Shown here piece by piece: positions 23,233-33,403 of a DNA stretch of 64,000 nt. The translations under genes and the position numbers were made by a program. The notes under the pieces were generated by a model. The model saw nothing but the letters and a program-made list of their open reading frames with translations. It ran no database searches and was not told the origin of the DNA. The stretch's first letter is position 1; every line of letters starts with the position of its first letter. The DNA lies in assembly GCA_022432975.1 (NCBI GenBank), contig CM039512.1:44615124-44679123 (forward strand). Direction: 5' to 3'. The DNA is from Begonia masoniana. Lineage: Eukaryota > Streptophyta > Magnoliopsida > Cucurbitales > Begoniaceae.

Positions 23233-26049
23233 TGTAACACCCGGTTTTTCGGGTTTTTGGATTTTGCGCGCAAGGGCATTTTTTGTAAATAATCGAAATA
23301 TGTCCGTTTTCCAAATCGAGAGTTTTAATGGAATCATATATGGAGATTTGGAAATCAAAGCCGAAAGTATAACGCTCGAATTTCCGGTTTTGACCCTATG
23401 GAGACTTAATTCGTAGAAATAGCAAAATAAATCCTTTTGACGAAAGGGAAGTTTTATTAGAACCCTAGGAATAATTTAGAATTATGGGTGAAATAAGGAA
23501 ATTTTGGAGAAACTGAACCGATAGCCGAACAATAGATAAACAGAAGATTGAACCAAAGGGCAAACTTGTCATTTTACAAGTCAAGTTTATAAATGCCAAA
23601 AACCCTCATTCCTCCCCCACACTTACGCAGATCTCTCCCTCTCCTCTCCAACGGCGACTTCTCCTCCTCCACGGCGTTCTCCTTCAACGCTGGCGATTCC
23701 TCCTCCGAAGTTCAACGCTTCTTTACGTTTCCTTCTCCAAACAACGTTCTTTCTCAAAACAACGTTCTAGGTACGATTCCATGGTTTTTCGACGTTAGTT
23801 CTCGATTTGTAGGTTGTTCAACGATGAGGGTTTTGTTGGGTTTCGTTAGAAATGGTTGGGCTTTGTTAGAAAAGATTTGATAACACCCTATTTACGATTA
23901 TTGAGCGTTATTGGTTGAAATAATAGATGCGTTTGGTGATAGGTTAGAAAAATCTGTTTTGGAGAGCTTGGAGAACTCCATTAATGGAGGATTATGAATT
24001 GTGAGCGTAAGTTGTTCGACAAAATGCCCGAGAGAAGTTTACTAGAATTTTAGGAAATTTCCTTTAGTTAGGAGTTTCGTTAGTTTACGAGAATTCCTTG
24101 TTTAGGCTTGGTTTTAACAAAGAACACGATGAAATGTGCTAGGTGGACGAGGCTCATGGACGGCACCCGGATTGCTAAGGACGACAGGTAAGTTCTCGTG
24201 ACTTACTGTGGCCGATTGGCCTACACCATATGTCGAGTTTTGTTGTTGAGGATTGTTGGAGCTTGCTTGTTTAATTGCTTTGCCTCGGTTGGGTAGATTA
24301 GGTTTGATTGTTTTATAGGATATGTGTTATGATGTTTTGATGTATTTAGAGGTTTTGATTGTATACTCATTAGGTATGTTTATATTATGTATTGAACTGT
24401 TCATGCATCATAGTTTTTAAAATGCCATGGAAAACGAATTTACGCATTGATTTCAAAGAAAAAGAATTGCATGCATGTGGCAAGTAAAGTATCATAATAA
24501 ACAACGCATGGTGGTTACTCGGGAAGATGTTCAGACCTGGTGTTCCGTGGTGAGCGGGTCTCCCTACTTTCAGATGGTGTGGACTATCTACCCACTTGAT
24601 GTGCCCTATCTATCTGACTGAGAAAGGCCCCGGTAACCAAGACTGACATGTATTGAAATGAAATGACATGGACGGCTTTCATTGCATACATGATCATGCA
24701 TAGACATTTACGTAGAACTTACTGAGAGTTTTATCTCATAGGTGTCCTTATGGTGTAGGTGACTACGAGCAAGGTGAGGACGATGTCCTTCCACCCGACG
24801 AGCCTACAGCTTGAAGGAGGATGTTCGTGGGAGCGGCTGGCGTAGTCGATGCGTACAAGACCCGTGGGGAGCTATAGGTTGTGTATTTTAGTTATTTCGG
24901 GTTGAAATGGGCGGATCGGTGATAATATATGATGAAATGTATAGAGATTCATATTAGGGTGCTTGGTATCTGGATAGGTTATAAACCGTGGATTCGATGA
25001 TTTTGATAGCTTCCGCTATGTATGGACGGCTGTTGATGAAATAGATAGGATATTGATGTTTGATGTGTATTTGGATGAATATTGATGATTGTGGATATTT
25101 TGATGAAATAGAATGGATTTTGGATAAGTTTTGATGCTCTGAAAGTAGGTTTATGGTTTTGAGAGGAAATTTAAGTTTCGTGTCGAGATTTGATGAGGTT
25201 AAATGTTCGGTTTATGGATGGGGGTGGAATTGATATTGAATAGGTAGAGTTGGTTAAGTTTGGAGGTAATTGGAGGTGTTGATTATGTACAAAATGTAAA
25301 AATTGCCTTTGCAGGGGTTGAAATGTGCCTGTAGAGGTAGACACCTTGCCAGGCAAGGGGTCGACCGCTATTGCAAGGTGTCGACCGAACTTACAAAGGA
25401 ATGCAACCCGAGAGCAAAACTGTTTTTGAAGTGTCAACCACTTAGACTAGGGGTCGACCGCTATTGCAAGGTGTCGACCGAACTTACAAAGGAATGCAAC
25501 CCGAGAGTAAATCTGTTTTTGAAGTGTCGACCACTTAGACTAGGGGTCAACTGCTATTGCAAGGTGTCGACCGGTTTCAGTACAAACAAAAATCAGAATC
25601 TTTTTAGGGGTCGACCACTATTATGAAGTGTCGACCGAAAGCTCTGGGGGTCGACCAGAGTGCTTTTTATAGTGTTATACTTGGGATTTTGGTTAATTTT
25701 ATCTTGTAACGAGTCTTCCACACACAGTAGTCTTCCGCCGAATGAGGTTAATTGTCTCTGAACAAGTGAGATTAAAGGATTGAAACCTTAGACGAGTCAT
25801 TTTGGGTACGTTCTAAGTTAAAGCCAAAATGTCGATAGATACGGATTGAATGCCCGAGTCCGTTCTCTAACGAATGAACGATTGTAATGAAAGAAAGTGA
25901 ATGAATGAATGATGAATGATGAATGAAATGAAGAATGAAAAAGTTAAGTGAATAAAAAGAAAAACTTTATGAGAACGGGCGAAGGTAGTATGTATGCACG
26001 TGCACGACACAGGTCGTGGCGGCACCGACATGGGGTCGGGGTCGTCACA
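23233..26049 (+). mobile_element. Solo LTR, Gypsy Tekay-like (2817 bp)
   Basis: Starts TGTAACACCCGG, ends GGGTCGTCACA, with the perfect 5-bp TSD AGTGG at 23228-23232 and 26050-26054. No internal region. The 5' part resembles the Tekay LTRs at 49049 and 56383 (shared GTGGCCGATTGGCCTACACC, 24209-24228, and similar text to about 24900). The internal repeat field is different: GTCGACC units at 25300-25660. It is inserted in the SIRE env-like ORF. Confidence 0.88.
25300..25660. repeat. GTCGACC repeat field in solo LTR
   Basis: About eleven copies of GTCGACC, mostly in pairs such as GGGGTCGACCGCTATTGCAA followed by GGTGTCGACC. A longer unit of about 110 bp is repeated two to three times (25365-25570). 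GTCGAC is palindromic. It occupies the same place in this LTR as the TCGTCCA repeats do in its relatives. Confidence 0.75.
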
Positions 26050-26137
26050 AGTGGAATCCCCTCATGTTCAGGGCGATTTTCTTAGTCAATTAGGGGCTCT
26101 TATGGGCTGGGATACTCCTTCTTCGCCTGAGAACTAA

Positions 26138-26423
26138 GATTAATATTTATGTCTGTCACTGATACTATTTTTTATGAATGATATTTTTATGATGTCCAAC
26201 TGTTCCAGTTTTATTACTGTTATCTCTCATGTGCTGTGCTAAATGTCATTCCTCCTTATGTGATCATTTTTGATAATATCAAAGGGGAAGAATAAACATA
26301 TGCTTGATGGTTATTTAGTTATTTATGGTTGCATAGAGTACGGGGGAGTTAGGAGATCATTCTGAGATTACTTATTTTATGGGGGAGAAAATTGTTAATC
26401 ATTATATATATTTGTCATCATCA
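26138..26423 (+). other. SIRE 3' untranslated region
   Basis: AT-rich, no coding content, leading to the polypurine tract. Confidence 0.6.
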
Positions 26424-26436
26424 AAAAGGAGGAGAT
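26424..26436 (+). promoter_or_regulatory. SIRE polypurine tract
   Basis: AAAAAGGAGGAGAT immediately before the 3' LTR start TGTTAGC. Confidence 0.75.
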
Positions 26437-27531
26437 TGTTAGCTTAAATGTGTTTAAGTAACTATATTTTTTGTGATTATGTTTAATCTGAATGATTATG
26501 ATTAACATGATATTGGATTATACTATAAATTGTATTTATCTGGAAATGCCCTTTAAAAAGAGTATTATGTTTTTCTGACGAATTTTGGTTAAATGTTTAT
26601 TAGTCCACAGTCAATTGTCCATGTGAAATAAAATAGAAATAGACGCAGTCGTCCACGTGAAAGATAAACTCAGTCGTCAACTGCCAAAGATAGACGCAGT
26701 CATCCACGTGAAAGATAAACTTAGTCGTCCACGCGAAAGATAGACGCTGTCGTCCACGCAAATGAAAGACGCAGTCGTCCACACTAATGACAGACGCAGT
26801 TGTTCACGACAATGAAAGACGCATTCATTTGAGCTCATTGGTCCAAAGACTCAATCGTCCAGTTTTTAAAGACCGTGAGCCATAGTGACTCCAGAACACA
26901 AGCGACTAGTTTTTCTGTGAACGAAAGCTCTCCAATGGTCATATTTTTGTACAGAGACAAGGACCTCTTTGGATGAGAGGCAGATTACAGACAGAGTATA
27001 AAAGGAAGAACAAAGCTCAGGAGAACAACTTTTTGCCAATCTATTGAACAGTAACAACATACTCCTATGAGCCTTTTTAAGCAAAAAGTCTGTATACCGT
27101 CTCTCTCTGCCCTAGAACTTGAGATTTATCTCTTTGAGAGAGTGTAGCATTTGTGCTTAATACATCTATCTTGTAAAAGTTGTAAGGCTGTGATTGACGC
27201 TCGTGAAGATCAATCAAAGTGTAAAAGGTAGTAGATCAACGCCCGAAAAGTTCGATCTAGTTTTCTCGTGAGGAGAAGGAAAAAATCTTCAAGGGGGAGC
27301 CTTGGAGCGTGGATGTAGACCGGATTGGCCGAACCACAGTTAAAAACTTTGGTGTCATTATTTCTCTCTCTCTTTTACTTTGGCTTGACTGCTTGTCTGC
27401 GTTTATTTAAGTATTTTCACACAAAGAGAGAAGATCATATAAACCTAATTTGCATTGCATAAAATTTAATTAGGACAAGTAATTTCTAATTCACCCCCCC
27501 CCCCCCAATCTTAGACAATCCCGATCCTACA
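26437..27531 (+). repeat. SIRE 3' LTR
   Basis: 1095 bp, unbroken counterpart of the split 5' LTR. U3 CGTCCA repeats are at about 26590-26830 and TATAAAA at 26997-27003. A run of 14 C residues (27493-27506) is expanded relative to the 5' LTR. It ends CCTACA and is followed by the TSD AGACT and the PP2C exon. Confidence 0.9.
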
Positions 27532-28005
27532 AGACTTTGTTAAGGAAGGTCTAGTTTTTGGAAGTATCAAGGAAAATTTCCAAGAGCAATGGGAAAAAAC
27601 ATTCACCAACTGGTTTTTAAAAGTTGATGTTAAAATTGTTGGAAAATCCAGCGTCAAGCCTGTTACACTAGAAGCTGTGAGATCTACGGTTGTTGTTGCT
27701 ATCATTTGTTTTTCTCACATTATTGTAGCCAATTGTGGAGACTTGAGAGCAGTTCTGTGTCGTGGTAAGAACCTTTGTTTTTGTCAGTGGATCATAAAGT
27801 AATAGATTTGTGATTGTCGACAACTACATATTTGTAAAGTTTGTGATAATTTAAGCTAATTTGTTGTCTGCCTCTTTTCCTTTCATCTCAGCTAGACATG
27901 AATGACGAGTATGCTAGAATTGAGATTATTAGAGGCAAGGTCTTTCAATGGAATGGACATCATGTTTTTCGCGGTAATATTAGTGTTGTGGTGCTCCTCT
28001 TGCAT
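27532..28005 (+). pseudogene. PP2C fragment, continuation after SIRE
   Basis: Continues the exon cut at 782: a QEQWEKTFTNWFLKVD segment, then IIVANCGDLRAVLCRGK at about 27718-27768 (usual NCGDSRAVL, with Ser changed to Leu). A damaged LSVDHK block, an intron ending TTTCATCTCAG near 27893 and an exon with DEYARIE and VFQWNGHHVF follow. A frame disturbance after CRGK makes it a pseudogene. The sequence then turns back on itself near 28005. It is the second half of the left arm of the inverted repeat. Confidence 0.82.
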
Positions 28006-28009
28006 AATG

Positions 28010-29188
28010 TTGATCATGAGATTTTGACATTGGAAGAACGCCAAAGACAAGATGTCCATTCCATTGGATGACCTTGCCTCCATTAGCCTCAATTCTAGCA
28101 TACTCGTCATCCATGTATGATTGAGAAAAAAAAAAAAGAGGCGTGCAACAAATTACCTTAAAGTATCACAAACTTTACAAATATGTAGTTGTCAACAATC
28201 ACAAATCTATTAGTTTATGATACACTGACAAGGACAAATGTTCTTACCACGACACAGAACTACTCTCGAGTCTCCACAATTGGCTACAATAATTTAAGAA
28301 AAACAAATGATAGCAACAACAACAGTAGATCTCACAGCTTTTGGTGCAACAGGCTTGACGCTGGATTTTTCAACAATTTTAACATCAACTTTTAAAAACC
28401 AGTTGGTGAATGTTTTTTTCCATTGCTCTTGGCAATTTTCCTTGATACTTCCGGATACCTAGACCTTCCTTAACAAAATCTATCTCTTGACTAAAGCCAA
28501 GTGCATTCTATCACGGTAATATTTTACCACCTACGAGGAAAACACCGCAGTGAAAACGTTAGTAATATAGTGACATAAAACAGAAGATAGAAGAAAAAAT
28601 AATCATACCTGAGAACTACTAGGACCAGCATAAACACCAAAGAAATGAATAGTTTCTAAAATAGGAACAACTAAGTTTAGCCACATTACACATAGGCTGC
28701 CTTATTAAAGCTCAAAATTGTCAATGAAATGGATATTTAAATTGAAAATGTCAAAGAAATTGACATTTTAAACTGATAAAAACAATGAGTAGTCTTACCT
28801 TTTGAGTTTCTGCATAAATTTTAAAAATAGACAATATAAGAATGGATAAGAATAAAAGCAATTAGAGTAGTGCGACAAGGAGAGAGAGCAACGAACAAAA
28901 AAAATAACAAAGAGAAGAATCAGGGAAACGAAGAGGAGGGCAAAAAAAGAGTACAGCGAGTAGAGATAGCAGCGAGGAGAGTTGGTGCAGCATGGAGTGA
29001 GAGCAATGAACAACAAAATAACAAAGGGGGAAGGATCAAGGCAACGAACATGAAAACGAGAAAGGAGAAGAAAGAGGGAATAGGAAAACAACGACGAGCA
29101 AGACAAAAAGAGAGTGAAATAATTAAGGGTAGAATTGGAAGAAATGAAAAAAACTAAATAAGAAAATTATATAACATAATTAAAATTA
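28010..29188 (-). repeat. PP2C inverted repeat, right arm (unsplit)
   Basis: Reverse complement of 46-782 joined to 27532-28005, with essentially no spacer between the arms. Read on the minus strand it carries the same PP2C exons in order: an HFFGVY block near 28640-28600, the ALVKR-like region without the SIRE insertion near 28480, NCGDSRVVLCRGK near 28265-28235, then DEYARIE and VIQWNGHLVFGVLPMSKS near 28110-28030. The DGHGG metal-binding block here reads AGPSS. The two arms have diverged and each is damaged differently. Arm length is about 1.18 kb. Confidence 0.82.
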
Positions 29189-29439
29189 TAATGAAATAAT
29201 TAGGTGGAAAATATTAAATTTGCCAAGTAGGTGCCACATCGCAAATTTTTTAATAGAGTTTTTTTAGAGAGTAAATCTAGTTTTACTCTTTGTAAATTGA
29301 TGGAGTTAATTAATGATTCTCCCCGATACTTGAAAACATCCTTAACAAATCAAATTTATCAATCATATTTTTTTGATGTTAGTTGCAGAATATGGAATTT
29401 GATCAGCAAAGAGAGCGTTTCTTTCATGTCTAAATAATA
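29189..29439. other. Short intergenic stretch
   Basis: AT-rich DNA between the end of the inverted repeat and the stop codon of the DUF7054 gene. It presumably holds that gene's 3' UTR. Nothing else seen. Confidence 0.5.
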
Positions 29440-29865
29440 TTAAAGGGATTTGTGGAACCATGATTTCCATCTGCCGTTCACTTTCTTCATGGCTTCCATG
29501 GATTTTCCATCTTCGTTCACTTTCACTTCTCGTGGCTTCTTGTACAGCATGAAATTACGAATTCCTTGAGACCCAATTCTATCCCATGGATTCAAAGCTG
29601 TAGAAAATTGACCATTTGAGCAATAGAGAAGAAAGTCATCCAGATTTGAGCCGAGAATCGGAAGCCGCCCTTCTCGTGCATAGGATTTGAGCGCGGTATC
29701 AATTACAGCGGCCACAAGATCTTCCTCATTGACAATAAATCGAATTGGACCCGAACTCCCAATCACACTGATGCTGATCAAGAGCCTGTTACCCTTTGCA
29801 TTCTGATTCTTCTTGTTCTTTGACAGCATCGTCGCAACCATAGTCAAAACACAGAAATTATCCAT
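29440..29865 (-). CDS. DUF7054 family protein (At4g22758-like), 141 aa
   Basis: An uninterrupted ORF with strong family resemblance: GNRLLISISVIGSSGPIRF, then VNEEDLVAAVIDTALKSYAR, EGRLPILGSNLDDFLLYCSN and a GIRNFMLYKK block. These are the conserved core of plant DUF7054 proteins (annotated At4g22758-like), small and probably soluble with a ubiquitin-like look. The biochemical role is not known. The first ATG is at 29865-29863. There is no signal peptide or membrane segment, and the length fits the short members of the family. It ends TAA at 29442-29440. It has its own TATA box and GA-tract leader upstream. It is the only host gene here without visible damage. Confidence 0.8.
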   Translation of the reverse strand: MDNFCVLTMVATMLSKNKKNQNAKGNRLLISISVIGSSGPIRFIVNEEDLVAAVIDTALKSYAREGRLPILGSNLDDFLLYCSNGQFSTALNPWDRIGSQGIRNFMLYKKPREVKVNEDGKSMEAMKKVNGRWKSWFHKSL

Positions 29866-30115
29866 CTTCAACGTCTGAAACTGGATTCAAGGATCAAGGC
29901 CGAGGCAGCGATAGTACCAGACTTCTTTGCGGAATCCAAAAGCGGAAGATGAAGATACGGAAAAAGAGATCACAGCGCCCACCTTGAAATACAAAAGCGA
30001 GCTCATGAAACAACTAGATTCGGAGATTTCTTCAACCATTAACAACGCCGGACAACTTCCTCAGAGAGAAAGGTGACTGCCAAAGGAAGCGAGCGACACA
30101 GCAGAGATTGGAGTT

Positions 30116-30157
<42 letters not shown>

Positions 30158-30165
30158 AAAGAAGA
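29866..30165 (-). promoter_or_regulatory. Promoter and 5' leader of the DUF7054 gene
   Basis: On the minus strand a TATA-like TTTAAATA lies at about 30160-30153, followed directly by a CT/GA dinucleotide run (30151-30121). About 250 bp of leader then runs to the ATG. A pyrimidine-rich start region next to the TATA box is common in plant promoters. The start site is inferred. Confidence 0.5.
30121..30151. repeat. GA microsatellite
   Basis: About 15 uninterrupted GA units, in the 5' leader of the minus-strand gene. Confidence 0.9.
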
Positions 30166-30184
30166 GAAGAAGGAAAGAAGGATA

Positions 30185-31205
30185 GGGCTTCCTCTGATTT
30201 TCCCTCCCACAAAATCTGGACGTTTGAATATCTCGTCGCTTTTCTTATCTCATTAAATCTTTTCGAATGCATCAATGTCTTGAGTTGTTAAAAATTTATA
30301 CACGAAATTTTACGTTTACATAATTCGTAATGTGTTTAAATTTGTTAATGGAAAATTTTACATTTTCTATATCTGATTAAAGTATTTTAACCCGATTAAG
30401 TCAAAATGTTATATTGTTTTCCAAGCTTAAGCAAAAGTCTTTTATTGTTCTTCGTTTCAATCTCATTTATCCTTTAAAAACAAAGGATTTATTTTCAACA
30501 TTCATAAGAAAAATGTAGATGATGATAATATATTTGGTGAATCAAATGTATGTTTTACATAACTCACTATTTTGATTAGTTGATATTATTAATTACAAAT
30601 TTTTAAAATGATTTGTAAAACATTTAATAAGCTCCTAATTAATGTCGGGTAAACTCAATATAGATATTGTCATCGCTTTATCTGTTAAATTCAGCACATG
30701 TAATCTGTGATAATTGTCAGGTGAATAACCTAAATAGAAGAAAGAAAATTTTAATTGGAGTAGTGCGACATGTGATGTGTCCTTGGGCGCAAGACTTTAA
30801 ACTTGATCACAACATTTTATGTCACATTTGTGATTGTCTGGTATTGCCGATTTCATTTCCTTTGCACAAGACATGATATGCACAGAGATCGTAAGTGACT
30901 TCATTTTTATTCAGGTTTTAGTTTGTTATTAATTTGTTAAATTGAACATGAATACTAAAAATAAGATATATCCCTATTGAGTTTATTCAACTTACCCCAA
31001 CGACACCCCTTTTAGGATATAATGAAAAGGACATACATTTGCGGACTTAAGTGTAGGCCTGGCGCACATATTATTCAAAATTATTATATTTCCTAGAATT
31101 TTACATTTCATCGAGAGGTTAGATTTTTATAGAACTTGCAAACTTTGAATTATTTCAATTTTTAGTTAGTACATTTTATCTAGACATATATCACCGCATT
31201 ATTCT
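30185..31205. other. AT-rich intergenic DNA
   Basis: No plausible gene; short open frames only. It ends at the target site of the CRM element. The text flanking the CRM on the other side (38717-38892) looks like an old Gypsy LTR tail, so part of this stretch may belong to that older element. Confidence 0.5.
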
Positions 31206-31210
31206 AGATG
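31206..31210. repeat. TSD of CRM element (left copy)
   Basis: AGATG directly before the LTR start TGATGTGATCC; an identical AGATG is at 38712-38716 directly after the LTR end GCATCA. Confidence 0.8.
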
Positions 31211-33146
31211 TGATGTGATCCAAGCAACGACCAAGCCCAAGCCCAAGAGCAACGATCTAATTGAGGACATTGGCGGCCCAATGACACAGTCCAAAGCTAA
31301 GAAGATGCGTGAGGCCTTGCAAGGATTAATTTTAGAGATCCAAGGGAGAGAGGAGCCGCGACAACTTGATCTAAAACTATTGAATGTGTCGAGGATTGAA
31401 GATAATCAAAATCAAGTTGAAGCAAGGGAGACCAAAGATGCATGAAGATTTACATGTGTCATGCACATGCACGTGTAAGAATTAAAAAGTCACATACGAA
31501 ACACATGCAAATCCAAACAAATCACGTATGAGAGATTTTATCTGACAGAATCTACTCAAATCAATTCAAATCATATTCAAACGTAGTTTAAACGTGAGAT
31601 GATATCTTATCATGCAAAGGATCATTATCTCACGATTTTATTAGTTATTTTATTTTTATTTTTGTTTTTTTTTAATATTTAGTTTAATTTTAATGTGTAG
31701 CCTATTTAATGCAAAACTATTTTATTTAATGAAGAACAAGTTTGAATTAAAAATTGAGTGTTTTTTTAGAGAGGATTTCTCTTTAGTTCTTTGCGAAGAA
31801 CAACGATCTTCTTCAAGTCACGCTTGAAGAATCTCGCTTGATAGCTTTGGTTCTTACCAACGAGTTTGGTCTGGGTCAAGCTCCTGTTTTGATAGCTTTG
31901 GTCTGGGTCAAGCTCCTGTTTTGATAGCTTTGGTTCTTACCAACGAGTTTGGTCTGGGTCAAGCTCCTGTTTTGATAGCTTTGGTTCTTACCAACGAGTT
32001 TGGTCTGGGTCAAGCTCCTGTTTTGATAGCTTTGGTTCTTACCAACGAGTTTGGTCTGGGTCAAGCTCCTGTTTTGATAGCTTTGGTTCTTACCAACGAG
32101 TTTGGTCTGGGTCAAGCTCCTGTTTTGATAGCTTTGGTTCTTACCAACGAGTTTGGTCTGGGTCAAGCTCCTGTTTTGATAGCTTTGGTTCTTACCAACG
32201 AGTTTGGTCTGGGTCAAGCTCCTGTTTTGATAGCTTTGGTTCTTACCAACGAGTTTGGTCTGGGTCAAGCTCCTGTTTTGATAGCTTTGGTTCTTACCAA
32301 CGAGTTTGGTCTGGGTCAAGCTCCTGTTTTGATAGCTTTGGTTCTTACCAACGAGTTTGGTCTGGGTCAAGCTCCTGTTTTGATAGCTTTGGTTCTTACC
32401 AACGAGTTTGGTCTGGGTCAAGCTCCTGTTTTGATAGCTTTGGTTCTTACCAACGAGTTTGGTCTGGGTCAAGCTCCTGTTTTGATAGCTTTGGTTCTTA
32501 CCAACGAGTTTGGTCTGGGTCAAGCTCCTGTTTTGATAGCTTTGGTTCTTACCAACGAGTTTGGTCTGGGTCAAGCTCCTGTTTTGATAGCTTTGGTTCT
32601 TACCAACGAGTTTGGTCTGGGTCAAGCTCCTGTTTTGATAGCTTTGGTTCTTACCAACGAGTTTGGTCTGGGTCAAGCTCCTGTTTTGATAGCTTTGGTT
32701 CTTACCAACGAGTTTGGTCTGGGTCAAGCTCCTGTTTTGATAGCTTTGGTTCTTACCAACGAGTTTGGTCTGGGTCAAGCTCCTGTTTTGATAGCTTTGG
32801 TTCTTACCAACGAGTTTGGTCTGGGTCAAGCTCCTGTTTTGATAGCTTTGGTTCTTACCAACGAGTTTGGTCTGGGTCAAGCTCCTGTTTTGATAGCTTT
32901 GGTTCTTACCAACGAGTTTGGTCTGGGTCAAGCTCCTGTTTTGATAGCTTTGGTTCTTACCAACGAGTTTGGTCTGGGTCAAGCTCCTGTTTTGATAGCT
33001 TTGGTTCTTACCAACGAGTTTGGTCTGGGTCAAGCTCCTGTTTTGATAGCTTTGGTTCTTACCAACGAGTTTGGTCTGGGTCAAGCTCCTGTTTTGATAG
33101 CTTTGGTTCTTACCAACGAGTTTGGTCTGGGTCAAGCTCCTGTTTT
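31211..33146 (+). repeat. CRM 5' LTR, swollen by tandem array and lacking its U5 end
   Basis: 31211 to about 31920 matches 37846 to about 38560 of the 3' LTR, including the pol C-terminus reading frame (31215-31445). The array follows. The last 130 bp of the 3' LTR (about 38580-38711) have no counterpart here, so U5 and PBS are lost. Confidence 0.8.
31840..33146 (+). repeat. 51-bp tandem array in CRM 5' LTR
   Basis: About 25 units of TTGATAGCTTTGGTTCTTAC... (51 bp), of which 24 consecutive units (31921-33144) look identical by eye. One unit near 31885 is shortened. The 3' LTR has only two divergent units (38476-38578). Because 51 is divisible by 3 and the unit lacks stops, it makes long artificial open frames on both strands. 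Confidence 0.92.
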
Positions 33147-33401
33147 GAAGGTTCAAATTGTTGAATCTTCATTCGAAATATTGTCTTTATCCAAATTTAA
33201 TCTTTGAAGGTTCAAATTGTTGAATCTTCATTCGAAATATTGTCTTTATCCAAATTTAATCTTTGAAGGTTCAAATTGTTGAATCTTCATTCGAAATATT
33301 GTCTTTATCCAAATTTAATCTTTGAAGGTTCAAATTGTTGAATCTTCATTCGAAATATTGTCTTTATCCAAATTTAATCTTTGAAGGTTCAAATTGTTGA
33401 G
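33147..33401 (+). repeat. 59-bp tandem array before CRM gag
   Basis: Four full units and a partial one, period 59 (starts 33147, 33206, 33265, 33324, 33383), beginning GAAGGTTCAAATTGTTGA. They look identical by eye. The array fills the place where the LTR end, the PBS and the leader should be, and ends three bases before the gag ATG. Confidence 0.9.
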
Positions 33402-33403
33402 CC

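Larger units (their letters stand above)
21286..26137 (+). pseudogene. SIRE env-like ORF, interrupted by solo LTR
   Basis: Starts at ATG 21286 (MTSSSRTPQ, basic and Ser-rich). Frame damage near 21410 is followed by the main domain: SIRMFYANL, RARVFYQMIHYNILPV, GEPFHIGYIVLNRM and SLPYNLLLMKIF. A Pro-rich stretch and then a long helical, coiled-coil-like part follow. A TAA lies at about 22587, with the same frame continuing to 23232. The solo LTR cuts it there, and the last codons resume at 26055 and end with TAA at 26135-26137. No convincing signal peptide or transmembrane helix is seen. This is the ORF traditionally called env-like in SIRE elements; its function is not known. Confidence 0.8.
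783..27531 (+). mobile_element. Ty1/Copia SIRE-lineage LTR retrotransposon with three nested insertions
   Basis: LTRs begin TGTTAGCTTAAATG at 783 and 26437 and end in CCTACA at 13548 and 27531. The PBS TGGTATCAGAGC follows the 5' LTR at 13551-13562, and a polypurine tract precedes the 3' LTR. The order gag, protease, integrase, RT, RNase H is Copia order. A long env-like ORF after RNase H is typical of the SIRE/Maximus lineage. About 15.8 kb of the span belongs to later insertions (Athila 1564-13264, solo LTRs 15019-17703 and 23233-26049, with no TSD loss). The coding regions carry stops and frameshifts, so the copy is non-autonomous. Confidence 0.9.

Noticed and set aside
27968..27982. Geminivirus-like TAATATTAC word on the minus strand
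   Set aside because: Nine bases in AT-rich DNA inside a PP2C exon, with no stem flanks or Rep gene; chance.
30667..30876. 69-codon plus-strand frame in intergenic DNA
   Set aside because: Short, no recognisable motif, AT-rich surroundings without promoter or splice evidence.
31840..33146. CRISPR-like regular repeats
   Set aside because: Units are head-to-tail with no unique spacers, and the context is a plant LTR.
31876..33207. Open frames of over 420 codons on both strands
   Set aside because: By-products of the 51-bp array (17 codons per unit, no stops on either strand), within a CRM LTR.
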